This document shows, in pieces, positions 15,529 through 20,932 of a stretch of DNA of 20,932 nt. Each line of letters starts with the position of its first letter. Position 1 is the stretch's first letter. A program made the translations under genes and the position numbers. Source of the stretch: an uncultured Leptotrichia sp. (GTDB lineage Bacteria > Fusobacteriota > Fusobacteriia > Fusobacteriales > Leptotrichiaceae); contig CALIJH010000126.1 in the NCBI GenBank assembly GCA_938017765.1, positions 1 to 20,932 on the forward strand, in the 5' to 3' direction. The notes beneath the pieces are model-generated. The model did no database searches. It saw only the letters and a list, made by a program, of their open reading frames with translations, and was not told the DNA's origin.

Positions 15529-15966
15529 TCAGGCTTTATTATAGTTTTCAAGATTATCCAGAATTCTTTTCAAATATTCTTCAAATTCCATTATTTCATT
15601 ATGTGAAAAATTTTTATAAAAAACTGAAATTATTTCCTCTGAAATCACATCATATTCTTTTTTTAAGGATTTAGCATAATCGGTAAGTATTATTATTGTT
15701 TTCCGTTTATCCTTTTCATCGGTTCTTTTTTCTATGAGATTTTTTCCCTGCATTCTCTCAAGCATTGTTGTAAGAGTATTTATTGCAAGCCCTGTCCGAG
15801 TTGAAAGTTCCTTAATGCTGATGTTGTCATTTTCCCACAACACATGAAGTATCCTACCCTGTTCAGCATTAAAAGCCGTTATTTCCCTGTTGGAAATAAG
15901 ATTATTCAATATTCTTCCATGTATCTGTTTAATTCTGCTCATTAAAAAACCACCGTTATATTTCAT
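15529..15966 (-). CDS. MarR-family transcriptional regulator
   Basis: A 145-residue MarR-type winged-helix protein. The recognition region reads ISIKELSTRTGLAINTLTTM, followed by the wing EKRTDEKDKRKTIIILT with the family's DxRxK-like pattern. Flanking helices would form the dimer interface. No cysteine is present, so it is not a thiol-based peroxide sensor of the OhrR type; it should respond to a small ligand. It is the first gene of the operon with the importer and is divergent from a quinone oxidoreductase, so it may control either or both. ATG at 15966 has GGAGGG 8 bp upstream; an internal ATG eight codons later is less likely. Confidence 0.88.
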   Translation of the reverse strand: MKYNGGFLMSRIKQIHGRILNNLISNREITAFNAEQGRILHVLWENDNISIKELSTRTGLAINTLTTMLERMQGKNLIEKRTDEKDKRKTIIILTDYAKSLKKEYDVISEEIISVFYKNFSHNEIMEFEEYLKRILDNLENYNKA

Positions 15967-16163
15967 TTTATTATCCCTCCTTGCTATTTCCTTTATTTTT
16001 GACCATTAAATCACTTTAGTTATACTTCATTTATTATTTTGTTTTTATAGGATTATTTATCAAAACAAACCATTTTTATTGACTTTATTGAGATTTATTT
16101 TTTGTTATTTTACTTATTATAAAATTCATATTATATTAAAAATTATATTATAAAATTTAATCA

Positions 16164-16183
16164 CAAGACCTATCAAGACCTAT
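16164..16183. repeat. Tandem 10-bp direct repeat in the divergent region
   Basis: CAAGACCTAT occurs twice back to back (16164-16173, 16174-16183), the only GC-containing island in the surrounding AT-rich DNA, about 29 bp upstream of a plus-strand -35 box. The 10-bp period matches one helical turn. Confidence 0.85.
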
Positions 16184-16198
16184 ATTATAATTATAAAT

Positions 16199-16231
16199 TA
16201 TAAAAAATTCTTTGATTTATAATTTTTTATA
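16199..16231. repeat. 11-bp inverted repeat overlapping promoter P1
   Basis: TATAAAAAATT (16199-16209) and AATTTTTTATA (16221-16231) flank an 11-bp centre that includes the -35 of P1; the right arm lies inside the P1 spacer. A dimeric repressor bound here would block P1. Confidence 0.6.
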
Positions 16232-16240
16232 TGCTATAAT
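16212..16240 (+). promoter_or_regulatory. Upstream promoter P1 of the quinone oxidoreductase gene
   Basis: -35 TTGATT (16212-16217), 17-bp spacer, extended -10 TGCTATAAT (core 16235-16240). Transcripts would carry a leader of about 85 nt. Confidence 0.65.
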
Positions 16241-16273
16241 TTTCATATACAATATTACTATATAGAAGTATTT

Positions 16274-16302
16274 TTGTCAACATAATTTTTATAATATATA
16301 AT
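16274..16302 (+). promoter_or_regulatory. Proximal promoter P2 of the quinone oxidoreductase gene
   Basis: -35 TTGTCA (16274-16279) and -10 TATAAT (16297-16302) with a 17-bp spacer, about 28 bp before the start codon. Confidence 0.7.
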
Positions 16303-16330
16303 ATTTTTTATATCTGAAAGGACGATTAAA

Positions 16331-17308
16331 ATGAATAAAACTATGAAAGCGATAGTGATTGAAAAACCTTGCTCTGCTAATGAATTGAAAATTTCTGAAA
16401 TCCCTGTTCCTAAAATTAAGTCAGGTCACGTATTAATTAAGATTAATGCTTTCGGGATAAACCGTGCCGAAATTTTTACGAGAAACGGTCTTTCTCCGTC
16501 AGTCGAGTTTCCAAGGGTAATAGGAATAGAATGTACGGGAATTATTGAAGACCCTTCTGACAGCCATTTCAAAAAAGGAGATAAAGTTTTTACATTAATG
16601 GGAGGATTAGGAAGAGAGTTTGACGGAAGTTATGCCGAATATACCCTCGTTCCCGAAAATCAGGTCTATCCGTTACAGTTGCCTGAAGAAAACTGGGAAA
16701 TTCTTGCTGCTTATCCTGAACTTTATTATACTGCTTACGGCTCACTGTTTAAGTCATTAAAATTACAAAACGACGAAACTCTTTTAATCAGAGGCGGTAC
16801 AGGCTCTGTCGCCTTAGCAGCAATGCAGCTGGCAAAAAGTATCAATGTGAAGACAGTGGCTACTACCCGCGATGAGCAGAAAATAGAATTTTTAAAAGAA
16901 AATGGTGTCGATTATGTAATAATTGAAAATGATAATTTTGAAAATCAGTTAAAATCATATTTTCCTCAGGGAATAGACAAAGTATTGGAACTCATAGGAG
17001 CAAGCACTCTAAAATCATCCCTTAAATCTCTAAAACAGGGAGGAACAGTATGTATGACAGGATGTCTTGGCGGCTGGATTGTCGATTCTTTTGAGCCGTT
17101 AGTAGATATACCGTCAGAATCTTATTTGACATCCTTTGACAGCACAACAGTCAATAAAGATACAATCAGAAATATGTTTGATTTTATAGAAAAATATAAT
17201 ATAAAACCGCGTATTTCAAAAGTATTTCCTTTGGAAGAAATTGGAGCTGCCCATTTCTTTCTTGAATCAAATAAAGCCAACGGAAAAATTGTAATAAAAG
17301 TTGAATAA
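16331..17308 (+). CDS. Zinc-independent quinone oxidoreductase (MDR superfamily)
   Basis: A 325-residue medium-chain dehydrogenase/reductase of the NADPH:quinone oxidoreductase (QOR) branch. An N-terminal GroES-like domain (about 5-125; INAFGINRAEIFTRNG, PRVIGIECTGII, GDKVFTLMGG) leads into a Rossmann domain (about 130-260) with the nucleotide loop GGTGSVALAAMQLAK. The Cys/His ligands of the catalytic and structural zinc sites of alcohol dehydrogenases are missing, as expected for QORs. Such enzymes reduce quinones or other activated carbonyls with NADPH. AAAGGA lies upstream of the ATG. The gene is divergent from the marR-type regulator, an arrangement often seen when the regulator controls the reductase; this is inference. 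A terminator follows it. Confidence 0.88.
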   Translation: MNKTMKAIVIEKPCSANELKISEIPVPKIKSGHVLIKINAFGINRAEIFTRNGLSPSVEFPRVIGIECTGIIEDPSDSHFKKGDKVFTLMGGLGREFDGSYAEYTLVPENQVYPLQLPEENWEILAAYPELYYTAYGSLFKSLKLQNDETLLIRGGTGSVALAAMQLAKSINVKTVATTRDEQKIEFLKENGVDYVIIENDNFENQLKSYFPQGIDKVLELIGASTLKSSLKSLKQGGTVCMTGCLGGWIVDSFEPLVDIPSESYLTSFDSTTVNKDTIRNMFDFIEKYNIKPRISKVFPLEEIGAAHFFLESNKANGKIVIKVE

Positions 17309-17380
17309 AAAACTATATAAAAAAACTGCTATAAAAGTATTTTAAAATTAATATAGTGTGCATGGTCAAAGATATTTTTG

Positions 17381-17430
17381 ACTGTTAAAAAACATTTTTA
17401 ATTTTAAAAACTTTAAATAACAGTTTTTTT
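17381..17430 (+). terminator. Terminator between convergent reductase and flavoprotein genes
   Basis: ACTGTTA (17381-17387) pairs with TAACAGT (17418-17424), with further A/T pairing inside, followed on the plus strand by a run of seven T (17424-17430). On the minus strand there is no T-run, so it mainly serves the reductase gene. A smaller hairpin, GTCAAA/TTTGAC, lies just upstream. Confidence 0.7.
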
Positions 17431-17455
17431 CATTTATGTTATTAAATTAATTCAA

Positions 17456-17959
17456 CTAATCTCTCACATATATCTTTTTCACTCTTCCTGTGTAGACTAT
17501 ATGTGCTTCTTCTTTTGTAAACAGCCTTTCAGCTATATTTTTGTCAAGGAATTTTTCAGGCTTGATTTCGTCTATATACATTTTTTGAGCTATTATGACT
17601 ACTTTAGCTTCTTCAAATGTCGGTACTCCGTCAAGGAATATCGGATTAAAGCCTACTTCTTTTATCTTGTCTCCGTCTCTTCCCGATTTAGTTCCCAAAG
17701 TTTTCAGTTCCAGCCTATGACCTTCAAAAAAGCTCAAAGAGAAACAGTCCTGTTCATCTACAAATTTCTTAGTGTATCTTGTAGGTCTTATATAAACCGA
17801 TACAACCGGTCCTGCACAAAGATAGCCCAGCATTCCCCAAGAAAGAGTCATGGTATTTATACCGTTTTCATCTCCCGCAGTTACCAGATACCAATCCCTA
17901 CCTGTATTTGTAAAAGGATTTAAATTAAAATCCTGAATTTTTATTTCATGAAATCCCAT
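17456..17959 (-). CDS. Flavin reductase-like FMN-binding protein
   Basis: A 167-residue protein of the flavin reductase-like, FMN-binding split-barrel family. Visible family features are DWYLVTAGDENGINTMTLSW (about 22-41), where the short Asn-Thr-Met-Thr-Leu stretch contacts the flavin, followed by GYLCAGPVVSVYIRPTRYTKKFVDE and, further on, FSLSFFEGHR. Members reduce or carry FMN; some act as NAD(P)H:flavin reductases and others as flavoredoxin-like proteins, and this sequence does not distinguish them. The ATG has a strong GGAGGTG site 4-6 bp upstream and its own promoter. It converges with the quinone oxidoreductase gene and is divergent from glnN. Confidence 0.87.
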   Translation of the reverse strand: MGFHEIKIQDFNLNPFTNTGRDWYLVTAGDENGINTMTLSWGMLGYLCAGPVVSVYIRPTRYTKKFVDEQDCFSLSFFEGHRLELKTLGTKSGRDGDKIKEVGFNPIFLDGVPTFEEAKVVIIAQKMYIDEIKPEKFLDKNIAERLFTKEEAHIVYTGRVKKIYVRD

Positions 17960-17982
17960 TATTCACCTCCATTATGATATTT

Positions 17983-18011
17983 ATTATATCAGAAACATTA
18001 ACATATATCAA
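17983..18011 (-). promoter_or_regulatory. Promoter of the FMN-binding protein gene
   Basis: On the minus strand, -35 TTGATA (18006-18011), 17-bp spacer, extended -10 TGATATAAT (core 17983-17988), about 24 bp before the start codon. The leader is very short. Confidence 0.8.
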
Positions 18012-18047
18012 ATATATATTAATGTGAAATTTTCTTTTAAATAATGT

Positions 18048-18076
18048 TTGACATATTTTAGACTTTAATATATCAT
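18048..18076 (+). promoter_or_regulatory. Promoter of glnN
   Basis: -35 TTGACA (18048-18053) and -10 TATCAT (18071-18076) are 17 bp apart, 37 bp before the glnN start. It is back to back with the promoter of the flavoprotein gene. The leader is too short to hold a riboswitch. Confidence 0.75.
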
Positions 18077-18113
18077 ATAAAAAATAAATCTTTGATATGA
18101 GAGGAACTTATAT

Positions 18114-20219
18114 ATGGAAAATGCTATGAAAGTTTTTGGAGAAAATGCTTTCACTGAAAGTAATCTCAAAAAAAGGGTACCTAAAGAAGTCTTTAAAGAA
18201 TTCAAAACTTCTCAACTGGGAGAAACGGAATTATCCAAAGAATCTGCCGAAGTTATAGCAAATGCTATAAAAGACTGGGCTACTAAAAGGGGAGCAACCC
18301 ATTATTGTCATTGGTTTCAGCCTCTGACAGATTTGACTGCTGAAAAGCATGAATCTTTTTTAGAGCCTACAGGAGATAAGGAAATAATTTACAAATTTTC
18401 GGGAAACAGCCTAATCAAAGGAGAATCCGACGCTTCGTCTTTTCCTAACGGAGGTCTAAGAAGTACTTTTGAAGCAAGAGGCTATACCGTATGGGATACA
18501 AGCTCCTATCCGTTCATAAGGGAAAATAAAAACGGTGTTACATTATACATACCTACCGCATTTATATCGTTTAATGGAGAAGCCCTCGATAAAAAAGTCC
18601 CTCTTCTCAGAACGATGAAATATATTAATAAACAGGCTCTAAGAATTTTGAGAGTTTTAGGAAATACTTCTTCAAAACACGTGTTTAACACACTGGGAGT
18701 TGAACAGGAATATTTCCTTGTAAATAAAGAACTGTTTGAAGCAAGAGATGATTTACTTCTTACAGGAAGAACCCTCTTTGGAGCACCTGCTCCTAAAGGT
18801 CAGGAATTAAGCGACCACTATTACGGGAAAATCAAAGAAAAAGTTATCAATTTTATGAGTGATGTAGATGTGGAACTATGGAAATTGGGAGTTCCTGCAA
18901 AGACAAGACACAACGAAGTCGCACCTAACCAGTTTGAAATAGCACCTTTGTTTTCTGTAGCAAATTTAGCTTCGGACCAAAATCAGATAATAATGGAAAC
19001 TATTGAAAAAACTGCCTTAAGACACGGTCTTGTAGCTTTACTTCATGAAAAACCTTTTGCAGGAGTAAACGGCTCGGGAAAACATAATAACTGGTCATTA
19101 AGTACGGATGACGGTAAAAACCTGTTCAGTCCCGGCAAAGACCCTAAAACAAATAAAAGGTTTCTGATTTTTTTATCAGCTGTAATTGAAGCTGTAGACA
19201 GATATTATTCACTGCTAAGAGTTACCACGGCTACTGCTACAAATGACCACAGACTTGGAGGGCATGAGGCTCCTCCTGCCATTATTTCCATATTTTTGGG
19301 AGATGAACTGACTGCAATCCTTGAAAATATCGCTTTAAAGAAAAAACTTCCCGAAACTCCGATAGCCAAACTGAATTTGGGAGTAGACGTCTTACCTACT
19401 CTTAAGACTGATTCGGACGACAGAAACAGAACTTCGCCTTTTGCCTTTACAGGAAATAAATTTGAATTCAGAATGCCGGGTTCAAGTTCTACCCCTGCCA
19501 CTACTGCGGCTGCAATTAATGCCGCTGTCGGAAAAGTTTTAAAAGAATATGCAGACAAACTTGAAAATTCTTCAAAAAAAGACTTGGACAAAACTATCAC
19601 GGAAATTATAACAAATGCTTACAAAAAGCATGGCAGAATTATATTTAACGGAAACGGATATAGTGAAGAATGGGAAAAAGAAGCGAAAAAAAGAGGTCTT
19701 ACAAATGAGCTTTCTTCAAATCTTGCTTTAAGAAAACATCTTGACCCTGAAATTCTTGAGATGACAGAAGAAGTGGGAATGCTCTCAAAAAATGAATCTG
19801 TTGCCCGATACAACGCTTATGCCGAAAGATATGTTACACATTTGATAATAGAAGCCAAGACACTTATAGATATTGCAAGAAAGGACATTCTGCCTGCCGG
19901 ACTGAAATACGCAAATTTGCTGGCTGACAATATTGAAAAAACATCCATATTTGGAAAAACTTATACTAAAGAACAGGAAGAACTGCTGAAAAACGTCCTT
20001 TCGAGCATTACAGATTTAGGAAAAGAAATTAAATATCTTGAAAAAAGAATTGATAAAGTAAAAAAAGAAAAAGATTTAGGTAAAAAAACCGATTTGGCAA
20101 AATCAGAATTAGTTACAGGACTTGAAACTTTACGAATTCCTTGCGATAATTTGGAAAAAGTCGTTGACAGTTCTATATGGAAATTGCCTACCTATAAAGA
20201 TTTGCTGTTCAGATTATAG
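18114..20219 (+). CDS. glnN: Glutamine synthetase type III
   Basis: A 701-residue glutamine synthetase of the large GSIII class (about 650-730 residues; GSI and GSII are much shorter). It joins ammonium to glutamate using ATP and is the main ammonium-assimilation enzyme where it occurs. Family-specific features are the extended N-terminal region with RGATHYCHWFQPLTDLTAEKH, the catalytic core with GVEQEYFLV, the metal-binding and ATP region GVNGSGKHNNWSL, and RNRTSPFAFTGNKFEFRMPGSS. The C-terminal ~130 residues are a charged helical coil (for example KEIKYLEKRIDKVKKEKD) typical of GSIII. AGAGGA lies 8 bp before the ATG. It has its own promoter; no GlnR- or NtrC-like site was recognised. Confidence 0.96.
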   Translation: MENAMKVFGENAFTESNLKKRVPKEVFKEFKTSQLGETELSKESAEVIANAIKDWATKRGATHYCHWFQPLTDLTAEKHESFLEPTGDKEIIYKFSGNSLIKGESDASSFPNGGLRSTFEARGYTVWDTSSYPFIRENKNGVTLYIPTAFISFNGEALDKKVPLLRTMKYINKQALRILRVLGNTSSKHVFNTLGVEQEYFLVNKELFEARDDLLLTGRTLFGAPAPKGQELSDHYYGKIKEKVINFMSDVDVELWKLGVPAKTRHNEVAPNQFEIAPLFSVANLASDQNQIIMETIEKTALRHGLVALLHEKPFAGVNGSGKHNNWSLSTDDGKNLFSPGKDPKTNKRFLIFLSAVIEAVDRYYSLLRVTTATATNDHRLGGHEAPPAIISIFLGDELTAILENIALKKKLPETPIAKLNLGVDVLPTLKTDSDDRNRTSPFAFTGNKFEFRMPGSSSTPATTAAAINAAVGKVLKEYADKLENSSKKDLDKTITEIITNAYKKHGRIIFNGNGYSEEWEKEAKKRGLTNELSSNLALRKHLDPEILEMTEEVGMLSKNESVARYNAYAERYVTHLIIEAKTLIDIARKDILPAGLKYANLLADNIEKTSIFGKTYTKEQEELLKNVLSSITDLGKEIKYLEKRIDKVKKEKDLGKKTDLAKSELVTGLETLRIPCDNLEKVVDSSIWKLPTYKDLLFRL

Positions 20220-20241
20220 CTTGAAATAAAAAACTTTTTTG

Positions 20242-20304
20242 GCAAACCCAAGATTAAGCATTCTCAAATCGAAAACAAACTTTTTAAGAGTATAAATGGT
20301 TTGC
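20242..20304 (+). promoter_or_regulatory. Inverted repeat spanning the glnN-mliC gap
   Basis: GCAAACC (20242-20248) and GGTTTGC (20298-20304) are perfectly complementary across about 49 nt. There is no T-run after the second arm, so it is not a standard terminator. The second arm sits at the predicted start of the downstream transcript. Confidence 0.4.
20269..20296 (+). promoter_or_regulatory. Possible promoter of the lysozyme-inhibitor gene
   Basis: A weak -35 TCGAAA (20269-20274), 16-bp spacer and -10 TATAAA (20291-20296) lie about 43 bp before the start codon. Read-through from glnN is an alternative, since no clear terminator follows glnN. Confidence 0.35.
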
Positions 20305-20338
20305 AATAAATTACTTTATAGAAAGAGGGATAAATTTT

Positions 20339-20683
20339 ATGAAAAAAACAAAAAGTATTGTAACAGCATTATCAGCACTTGTATTGTTATTAGGAGTAAG
20401 CTACATTTCAACTGCAAAACCTGCAAAATCAAGAAGAACAAGAAAAGCAGTTGCAACAACTACTTATAACTGCGAAAATGAAACTATAAAAGTTTCATAT
20501 CCTACAACAGGCAGTGCAAAAATTACAGATGCAGCAGGAAATACACACAGTCTGAAAAGAGCTAAATCGGCAAGTGGAACAAGATATGCAAATAACGAAG
20601 GTATTGAATTCTTTACTAGCGGAAAAAGCACTACTTATACAGGACCTTCAGGAATAGAAAATACATGCACTATTTCAAATTAA
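20339..20683 (+). CDS. MliC/PliC-family lysozyme inhibitor, secreted
   Basis: A 114-residue exported protein with a C-terminal domain of the MliC family, inhibitors of C-type lysozyme. The signal peptide (MKKTKSIVTALSALVLLLGV onward, cleavage near STA-K at 26) has no lipobox cysteine, so the product should be soluble in the periplasm or secreted (PliC-like) rather than a lipoprotein. A basic stretch (KSRRTRK, about 30-36) follows. The family pattern is present: YNC at 43-45, SASGTRY at 77-83 (the inhibitory Ser-containing loop), GIEFFTSGKS at 88-97 and a final Cys at 110; C45 and C110 could form the conserved disulfide. GAGGGA lies upstream of the ATG. The role is inferred from the family, and is plausible for an animal-associated bacterium. 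Confidence 0.83.
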   Translation: MKKTKSIVTALSALVLLLGVSYISTAKPAKSRRTRKAVATTTYNCENETIKVSYPTTGSAKITDAAGNTHSLKRAKSASGTRYANNEGIEFFTSGKSTTYTGPSGIENTCTISN

Positions 20684-20757
20684 TTTTTTATAAATTATTA
20701 GAAATCTGTGATAGATAATAAAATAATATTCTGAAGATAAAACTTTGTAAATAATAT

Positions 20758-20816
20758 AAAAAAATAACATTTATTTCTTTTTTAAAATTTTAAAAAGCTT
20801 ATAAATGTTATTTTTT
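20758..20816. terminator. Bidirectional terminator between convergent genes
   Basis: AATAACATTTAT (20763-20774) and ATAAATGTTATT (20801-20812) form a perfect 12-bp stem. T-runs follow on both strands: plus 20811-20816, minus 20758-20764. It separates the lysozyme inhibitor gene from the converging outer membrane gene. Confidence 0.88.
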
Positions 20817-20827
20817 ATTATATGCTG

Positions 20828-20932
20828 CTAAAAATTAACTCTAAATCCTGTCGTAAATACATTGTTACCTGCTTTACGTTTCTCCATTTTTGCGTCATAG
20901 TTTATATACCATGCAAATCTCGGATTTACTTC
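20828..20932 (-). CDS. Outer-membrane beta-barrel protein, C-terminal fragment
   Basis: Only the last 34 residues and the TAG stop are inside the window; the gene enters from the right edge. The reading (PRFAWYINYDAKMEKRK then NNVFTTGFRVNF) alternates aromatic and polar residues like the last two strands of a beta-barrel and ends in Phe, the typical outer-membrane insertion signal. It resembles the C-terminal barrel of autotransporters or of other outer-membrane proteins; the fragment is too short to decide. The bidirectional terminator follows its stop codon by about 10 bp. Confidence 0.75.
   Translation of the reverse strand, partial: EVNPRFAWYINYDAKMEKRKAGNNVFTTGFRVNF

Larger units (their letters stand above)
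15967..16330. other. Divergent intergenic control region, marR-type gene / quinone oxidoreductase
   Basis: The only gene-free stretch over 300 bp. It is extremely AT-rich and holds no credible open reading frame. It contains two plus-strand promoters, a tandem 10-bp repeat and an 11-bp inverted repeat (listed separately). A minus-strand promoter for the marR-type gene must lie here but could not be placed with confidence. Confidence 0.8.

Noticed and set aside
17320..17430. Very long hairpin between AAAAAACTG near 17320 and CAGTTTTTTT near 17421
   Set aside because: The loop would exceed 90 nt; the nearer ACTGTTA/TAACAGT stem explains the T-run better.
18077..18113. Riboswitch or glutamine-sensing leader before glnN
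   Set aside because: The predicted leader is about 30 nt, too short for a structured sensor.
20339..20683. Lysozyme inhibitor as a lipoprotein (MliC proper)
   Set aside because: There is no cysteine near the end of the signal peptide; the first cysteine is residue 45, inside the mature domain.
1..20932. CRISPR array, insertion sequence, prophage, toxin-antitoxin or defence island
   Set aside because: No spaced repeats of CRISPR size, no transposase or integrase, no terminal inverted repeats with target duplications, and no defence-family gene apart from the housekeeping dNTPase dgt were seen.

Overview
The window is an AT-rich chromosomal segment from what looks like a member of the Fusobacteria, most likely Leptotrichia or a close relative. 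That assignment is an inference from gene content: Gram-negative outer-membrane proteins (a FadL-like porin, the end of a second beta-barrel, a periplasmic lysozyme inhibitor) stand next to low-GC, clostridia-like housekeeping genes (type III glutamine synthetase, TrmB-like regulator, DUF1858 redox protein). Almost all genes lie on the minus strand; only the quinone oxidoreductase, glutamine synthetase and lysozyme inhibitor genes are on the plus strand. No transposase, integrase, CRISPR array, phage gene or recognisable defence system is present. It reads as ordinary core chromosome.

Layout from the left. 1-1360 (minus): the classical translation/secretion cluster rpmG - tRNA-Trp - secE - nusG - rplK (rplK cut by the window edge), driven by a clear sigma-70-type promoter before rpmG. 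1404-2465: an HTH-less nadR (NMN adenylyltransferase/nicotinamide riboside kinase). 2571-3993: a monocistronic FadL/OmpP1-family outer membrane protein with its own terminator and a promoter whose spacer is largely a run of eleven A. 4069-4404: a small CxxC redox protein (DUF1858) with its own promoter and terminator. 4454-6996: glycogen phosphorylase with its own promoter, preceded by a 12-bp inverted repeat. 7107-9557: a dgt - TrmB-like regulator pair. 9693-12880: pnp - pgsA - yggT, preceded by a long structured leader and closed by a strong terminator. 12998-15966: marR-type regulator - ABC ATPase - fused permease/substrate-binding protein, an importer of the OpuC/EgtU class (betaine, choline, carnitine or ergothioneine).

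15967-16330 is the only stretch over 300 bp without a gene. It is a divergent control region with two plus-strand promoters, a tandem 10-bp repeat and an AT-rich inverted repeat, between the marR-type gene and a quinone oxidoreductase (16331-17308). That gene converges on a flavin-reductase-like FMN protein (17456-17959), which is divergent from glnN (18114-20219). glnN is followed by a secreted MliC/PliC-type lysozyme inhibitor (20339-20683), a bidirectional terminator, and the C-terminal end of an outer-membrane beta-barrel protein running off the window.

The points most worth a second look are the homopolymeric A-tract promoter of the porin (possible phase variation), the lysozyme inhibitor, the structured pnp leader, the dgt start, whose coding-like N-terminus extends upstream of any usual start codon, the fused permease-binding protein transporter with a MarR regulator, and several perfect 10-12-bp tandem duplications in intergenic regions. 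I found no convincing previously undescribed multi-gene system.
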